Source of the DNA: Chamaecyparis obtusa
Lineage: Eukaryota; Streptophyta; Pinopsida; Cupressales; Cupressaceae
Assembly: GCA_027943335.1 (NCBI GenBank)
Contig: BSBK01006738.1
Location: 315,001 to 379,000, forward strand
Direction of reading: 5' to 3'
Length of the DNA: 64,000 nucleotides
The position numbers and the translations under genes are program-made. Shown here piece after piece: positions 58,477 to 64,000 of the stretch (positions are counted from its first letter, which is position 1; every line of letters begins with the position of its first letter). Below the pieces are notes generated by a model that did not search any database, was not told the DNA's origin, and saw only the letters and a program-made list of their open reading frames with translations.

Positions 58477-60288
58477 ATTGTACCTATGATTGAAGAAGAA
58501 CCTAGACCTACCACTAGAGAAACAGTTGTAGAAGAAATTTTTGACAGCATTGATGTACTATTCAATGACCCTGAAACAAGTGAAGAAGAAACACAAAAGA
58601 TAGATGAGAGAGTCACACATAATGTTCTAAAATTCACATCTAGATACCATTCAAAGTAAAACATCATTGGAGATCAGAACAAAAAATTCATGACAAGATC
58701 AAAAGCAAAGAGTTCAACAGTTGATGAAGAGGTATGTTTACTTTCACAAATTGAACCCTTAAGTGTTGATGATGCATGTAATGATTCAAATTGGCATGAA
58801 GCAATAAAAGAAGAGCTAGATTAGATAATTAAGAATGATACATGGGAACTGGTCCCTAGGCCTAGTGATAAGAATGTGATTGGAACCAAGTGGATATTAA
58901 AAAATAAGATGAATGAAGATGGAACAATGGTAAGAAACAAAGCAAGACTAGTATGTAAAGGATATGCGCAAAGAGAAGGTATTGATTATTCAAACACATT
59001 TTCCCCTGTAAGAAGATTGAAATCCATAAAGTTGTTTTTATCCTATGCTACATTCAAAGACTTTAAGGTATACTAGATGGATGTCAAAGCAAAATTCCTG
59101 AATGGAGAGCTAAACGAAGAATTTTACATAGAGAAGCCTGAGGGATTTACATTATTAGATAAACCTAATATGGTATGTAGATTGAAGAAAGCCCTCTAAG
59201 GACTTAAGCAAGCCCCTAGAGCATGGTATGAAAGACTTGATGGATACTTGACTAAGATTGGATTCAAGAAAGGAGCAGCAGATTGTAACTTATTCATAAG
59301 AGAGACACCTGAAGGACTATTGTTAGTTGCTATATTTGTTGATGACATTACCTTTGGTGGTAATGACAAGCTTAGTGCTTAATTTTCTAAGGAGATGCAA
59401 AGAGAATTTTAAATGAGCATGAGTGATCCTATCAAGTACTTTTTGGGACTGAATGTGCAATAGATAGACAAAGGTATTTTCATTAATCAGTCTAAGTATG
59501 TGAAAGAGATATTGAAGAAATTCAAGATGAATGATTGAAAGCCAGTAAGTACACCTAGGATAATAGGATGCAAGCTTTCAAAAGAAGATGATTCAACAGC
59601 AGTAGACATAACCTTGTGTAAGTCTATAATTGGTAAACTAATCTATCTTACTCAATCTAGACCTAATATTTCCAATGCAGTTGGTATAGTCAGAAGATTT
59701 TTAGTAGAACCTAAACAAAGTCACCTCATGGAAATAAAGAGGATATTCAGATACTTGAAAGGAACTATAGACTATGGTTTATGGTATCCTAATTTGGAAA
59801 ATGTAGAACTCCATGTATATACAGATGCAAATTGGGCAAGTTGTGTGGATGATAGAAAGAGTACCTCAGGAGGAGCAATATTTATTGGAGATAGGCTTGT
59901 TACTTGGACAAGTAAGAAGCAAAATTTTATTTTTGAGTCCACATCAGAAGCTGAGAATGTTGCAGTAGCATTAAATTTTTCTACAATTGTGTGGATCAAG
60001 GAGATGATAAAATATTTTGGTATTTAGATTGATTATCCTATTGTTATTCATTGTGATAACACTAGCACTATCAATATGCCAAAGAACCCTATGATGCATG
60101 AAAAGACAAAACACATTGAGATAAAGTACCACTTCCCAAGATAGAAATTTGTAGAGAAAGAAGTAAAGTTGGAATATGTGAGTACAAAAGATCAGCTAGC
60201 AGACATATTCACAAAGCCTTTACCTAAGGATACATTTGAGTATCTCAAGGAGAAGCTGGGAGTAATTCCCTTCCCTGAATCTAATTAG
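58477..60288 (+). pseudogene. Copia element 3 linker, reverse transcriptase and RNase H
   Basis: The copia 3 frame resumes after the insertion with PMIEEEPRPTTRE. It continues through [40 protein letters not shown], the catalytic VAIFVDDITFGG, and RNase H (LHVYTDANWASCVDDRKSTS, HCDNTSTINMPKNPMMHE, DQLADIFTKPLPKDTFEYLK) to a TAG at 60286-60288. About ten in-frame stops, mostly TAA and TAG at former Gln, Trp or Glu positions, and no frameshift. Confidence 0.9.
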
Positions 60289-60672
60289 AGTTTGCAGGAG
60301 TGCATCGGTCCTTACTGATTGATGAATGGTTGACTACTCTACTTCAGGATTAGTACTGGTGCTTAATTGATTGGCACCCTTTTCCATTGATGTCAAAGGG
60401 GGAGTAAGTATATAGTCATGAAAAACAAAAATAGTAAGAGATGGAGGATTCATCCTTGGGGGATTTTTGTTGAGGAAATGGAGAATATTATAAAAGAATT
60501 GTAGAAAAGGTGGAGTGAGTATTTAGCAAGAAGAAACAAAATAGTAAGAGATGGAGGATTCATCCTTGGGGGAGTTTTATTGAGGAAATGGAGGATCTTA
60601 TAAAATAATTTCTCATTTGGGTTGGTGGTGTTTTTCATTCCATATGTTGTCATCAATGCCAAAGGGGGAGAT
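60289..60672 (+). other. 3' spacer of copia element 3 with polypurine tract
   Basis: Non-coding. It ends in AAAGGGGGAGAT (60661-60672) immediately before the 3' LTR. Confidence 0.8.
60431..60612. repeat. 110-bp tandem duplication in the copia 3 spacer
   Basis: ATAGTAAGAGATGGAGGATT starts at 60431 and again at 60541, and similarity continues for about 70 bp in the second copy. It is probably a local slippage or recombination event. Confidence 0.85.
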
Positions 60673-61968
60673 TGTTGGAGATTTGCCAACAAGCCAGTGT
60701 TGACTGTATGTTTGTCATTGATGACAACATATGGTAAGTAGTGTGCATGGAATCCTGATGGAGAGAGCCTTGAGCATATTTCTCCTAGATATGTTATCAG
60801 CATGATATCATAAGCGCATAGGTTGATTTTGAGTGTAGACAATTATACAGTTGATTGTTTCAATAAGCATTCTTGACAGGTCCCAGGAAGAGTTTTGTAT
60901 GTGATTTATAGTATGGTTTTGGTGGAGCCTTGCACATTTAAATTTGTGTTGTAGCTATGTTAGAGGAGCTATGTTCATGGACACAGAGTCTGATATGTAG
61001 TACAGTCTGAGTTATGAAGTCTCCAGTTGCCAGTTACAGTTTCCTGAGTTTATCTAATAGAGACAACATTATTTTTATTGTTGTAGTAGTTGCACCTATC
61101 ATTTGGATATGCACACTTGGATTAGTGTTTGGAGAAGAGTTAATAATGTTTGGTTAAGAGCACATGATGTAATTTAGCACGAGAAGAAAGAAGTAGTTAA
61201 TTTGGTAGAGCCGACAATGTGAAGCGACGCGTCTACTCATATGGAGTTGTACGGTCTTAATTTGTGTTGCATGCTTAGTAGAGCTGAGTGAGATGTTATT
61301 GGAGAGTTTTATTATTTCTCTAATATTATTTCAATATGGTTAATAGGATAACTTTATTATATCATTTAGAGGAAGATATTTATAGGCAGTCATTTGTGAT
61401 TGCTAAGTATGGCAGATAGTTGAAAGAAAGTAGCATAGTAGAAGTTGCAAAGTGTTGTGCCATTAGCAGAAGGTCTATGTTACAAAGAAGATAGTGTATG
61501 CTATTCATTGGAACTGATCAAGATAGCGGGTCTACCTCACAGTTCACCAAGATCCAGATATAGTGTGTATCTGCTATTCAGAAGGTTGCAGCCTTCACCG
61601 TTTGAGTAGTGAGCTCTCGGATAGTGCGTCCTCACCCCTAGTAGGGTTAATTGTAAAAGACTCCTAATAGGGTCTAACCCTTGACCAGGTCACTATACTT
61701 ATTTCATTGTAAAGATTAACTCCTAACAGGGTTGTAAGATCTTTTAACAGGGATCATTATACACTAGTGCAGTTTTAGTGGGTGTCAATTCCCACTGGGG
61801 TTTTTACCTATTTGGGTTTCCCCATAACCAAAATTGTGTTGATGTGTTATTGTGTTTATGCTTTATGTTCTTCTTTACTTAATTGGATAAAGAATTTAAT
61901 CTTGTAGATAACTAATTCAACCCCCCCCCCCCCCCCCTCTCAATTATCTCTTGGGACTATTCCTAACA
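60673..61968 (+). repeat. 3' LTR of copia element 3
   Basis: 1296 bp, homologous to 47032-48316. It starts TGTTGGAGATTTGC and ends TTCCTAACA. Its C-run at about 61921-61937 is longer than the one in the partner. Confidence 0.95.
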
Positions 61969-63835
61969 TTTTGTCCCATATCTCCCATTTTTAGCTGTGA
62001 AATCTTTGAGACCTCGGGGATGGCTCCCTATGGTCCAACCCTAGAATAGATTGACCAAGTTGACCTATTCTGGAATAGGTCGACCTAGGTCAACCTTTTC
62101 CTCAGGGATTTTAAATCTCGGGGCCAATGTTGTCTCAGGGAATTAAATTATAAAATTAGGTGACCCCGTCGACTTTCTTTATTTTCCCACCTAAAAATAG
62201 TATAAAAGGAAGCCTAGGAACCTCATTTTATCATCCATTATCATCTATGAACATCCATTAGAGATCCATAAATCACACGAGAAAGTTCAAGCATTTATCA
62301 AGCATTCAAGATTCAAGGATCCTTTGTGAGCATTTCCTCTTCAAGATCTAGCATTTTGTTGGCCATCAAGGGAGGAGATTTACATTAAGGAATTCATAAT
62401 ATTCTTCATTTATGCATTTTTACATCCATGGCTCCATGATGTGCTTTTGGTAGATCCATTGCATTTGTGGATATTTCCTACATCTGTCATTGTAAATTCA
62501 ACATCTACAACATACAAGTGTTAAAAAATCCTTATTGACAAGGGTTTCTACAAGAAAGGTGAAAAATTACATTTGTCTTGTTTCCTTTACATATTTACAT
62601 TTTAATTTCAAGGTTTATTCCTCAATCTAGGGCTTGACCAAGGAAATCACTCATCCACCCAAACCCCAAAACAAGCTTTTCTATGTGAAAGAGCATGATA
62701 TTAGAATTATAACCAAAGATCTGGAAACTACTTGCTGAGACATTTCCAAAGAAGTTAGGTAAAAAAATTTACAATGTCCCAGAAACATGGTGACTTCATG
62801 GAAAATTTTATGGAACATGTTGCACCAAGTTGACCTGTACCTGGAGGTCTAAGAAAAATAGCAATTTATGGGTTTTCTATTGTGATCGTGAATCCGCAAT
62901 CAGAAGTTCTGGCGTAGGTTCAAATCTGTAGTTTGCAAAGAAAAGGGACATATTCCTCTACACATTTCAAGGTAAGAACTCTATCGTTCATTTCATTTCT
63001 TACTCTAGACCTATTTTCATATCTTAATTGGGTTGATTGCATACACTTAGCATCTAGATCTATCTTACTTTTCTCATTAAATCAATTGGTTCAATTTCAC
63101 AATTGTATAGATACATCTTTAATCAAATCCTACATTGCATGAATTAAGGCTTACTTGCATACTTCCTTGATATAATTTGGGTTTATCATTGGCTTCCATT
63201 CATCTTCTTGGGTTTTGCTAATCTAACTTAGGTTATATTGAGAGTTATGTTTGGAAGCCCCTCTTTCTCTTGCATTTCAAATGTTTAGTGTTGGAATGGT
63301 TAATTAATGAATTCATCTCACATAGTTTATATTTTTAGATTCATTAGCATCCATTTCATACCTAAACAGGCCCTAGACTACCCATCCATCTTTCCCTACA
63401 TTATAGATTCTAACATGGATATCTAATTTTCTATCCAATGTTAAAGCTTGAAAGAAGCTAAGCATTTGGTCTTGTTACTTCTTGTAAGGAGCTTAGTATT
63501 GGTATCACTAGCTATTGTAGCTAAGTATTTACATTGTATGTAACTAGTTTTTTTTAACAAGCCATATTTGTAACTAATTGCATAGATGAGTCATATTTGT
63601 AACTTCTTCAATATATTAAATAAAATGTTAAATGTATTATCATTTTTGTGCATTGTTAATTATTTCTAAGGTTTAAAATTAGTAAATCTTACTTTTAAGG
63701 GTTATTAAAATATTAGTTTTACTATTTATTGTTTTATTATTGTATAATAGAAACTTTAGGTTTATTTTAACTATTTAGTATTATAGATTTTAAATTATTA
63801 ATTTAATATTTTTAAAGGTTTATTTAAAAATTTGC
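61969..63835 (+). other. Unassigned flank with a promoter-like TATA site
   Basis: A TATAAAAGG box lies at 62201-62209 in a context (CCACCTAAAAATAGTATAAAAG) like a plant promoter or LTR U3, followed by sequence rich in ATCCAT and CATTCAAG repeats. No second LTR is visible. The remainder to 63835 is AT-rich and without a supported gene. It may be the interrupted host sequence of copia 3. Confidence 0.35.
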
Positions 63836-64000
63836 ATGATGCTATTATTGATTTTCAAGTTTTATATCAGCCATGAAGGTAAATTAAAAGCTATGGTAAA
63901 TGGTGATAAAATTGTTTGTTTGTTTGAAACTAATTCTTTATGGCAGCAAGGTATTCATGACAAGATCTGTGTTGATGAAACACAAATGAAACAAGAGGGT
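63836..64000 (+). CDS. ORF fragment running off the window, unknown product
   Basis: A frame opens at ATG 63836 (a second ATG is at 63839 and a third at 63893) and is still open at the last base, giving 55 codons. It includes FKFYISHEGKLKAMVNGDKI, then FETNSLWQQGIHDKICVDET. The composition after about residue 12 is protein-like and differs from the AT-rich flank, so this may be the edge of a real exon. A possible splice acceptor (TTTTCAAG or ATATCAG) lies at about 63858-63870. I do not recognise the protein. Confidence 0.35.
   Translation, partial: MMLLLIFKFYISHEGKLKAMVNGDKIVCLFETNSLWQQGIHDKICVDETQMKQEG

Larger units (their letters stand above)
47032..61968 (+). mobile_element. Copia element 3: Ty1/copia retrotransposon split by copia element 4
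   Basis: LTRs at 47032-48316 and 60673-61968, a primer-binding site at 48319, and gag-pol on the + strand in copia order. Flanking pentamers TTCTG (47027-47031) and TTTTG (61969-61973) differ at one base and are a plausible target duplication. Removing the 7790-bp inner element and one 5-bp copy leaves about 7.1 kb, a normal size. Its polypurine phrase and LTR organisation resemble copia 2, so the two are related families. Confidence 0.95.

Noticed and set aside
1..64000. tRNA, rRNA or CRISPR features
   Set aside because: I saw no cloverleaf-like tRNA, no rRNA segments and no regularly spaced short repeats with unique spacers. A tRNA scan would be needed to exclude a diverged tRNA.

Overview
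The window is repeat-dense nuclear DNA of a land plant. Every recognisable coding sequence belongs to a transposable element of a plant-typical class: an L1-type LINE with a C-terminal RNase H, a CACTA (En/Spm) DNA transposon, one Ty3/gypsy chromovirus and four Ty1/copia elements. Most of the primer-binding sites resemble plant initiator-Met tRNA. The AT-rich background, nested insertions and many old, nonsense-riddled copies suggest a large plant genome, perhaps a gymnosperm. That assignment is an inference. I found no convincing single-copy host gene, rRNA, tRNA or CRISPR.

Layout: 1-3218, 3' end of a LINE (+) carrying the end of ORF2 and an additional 600+ codon ORF. 3252-3800, a 179-bp tandem array whose units are long imperfect palindromes. 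5451-9207, a short copia element (-) with 98-99% identical LTRs and a perfect 5-bp target duplication, but only gag-protease left. About 9830-24283, a decayed CACTA element (-): TNP2-like transposase at the right, then an ORF resembling a SET domain, then a multi-exon TNP1/Transposase_24-like gene. A gypsy chromovirus (17266-23259, -) is inserted in the TNP2-like gene. 25423-28890, a mosaic of 582-bp direct repeats and inverted repeats, followed by an unidentified decayed ORF (28947-29645 and beyond). 29.9-37.9 kb, gene-poor DNA with an extremely AT-rich block and a 19-bp minisatellite. 37913-44747, copia element 2 (+). 47032-61968, copia element 3 (+), whose pol is split by copia element 4 (50687-58476, -). 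61969-64000, unassigned sequence with a TATA-like site and an ORF running off the end.

Relationships: insertion order can be read from the nesting. The CACTA element is older than the gypsy insertion, and copia 3 is older than copia 4. Copia 3 and 4 decayed almost entirely by nonsense changes in otherwise preserved reading frames. Copia 1 looks youngest by LTR identity although it cannot encode a replication machinery, so it was presumably mobilised in trans. The observations most worth follow-up are the extra LINE ORF, the SET-like ORF between the two CACTA genes, the palindromic tandem array, and the unidentified ORF at 28.9 kb.
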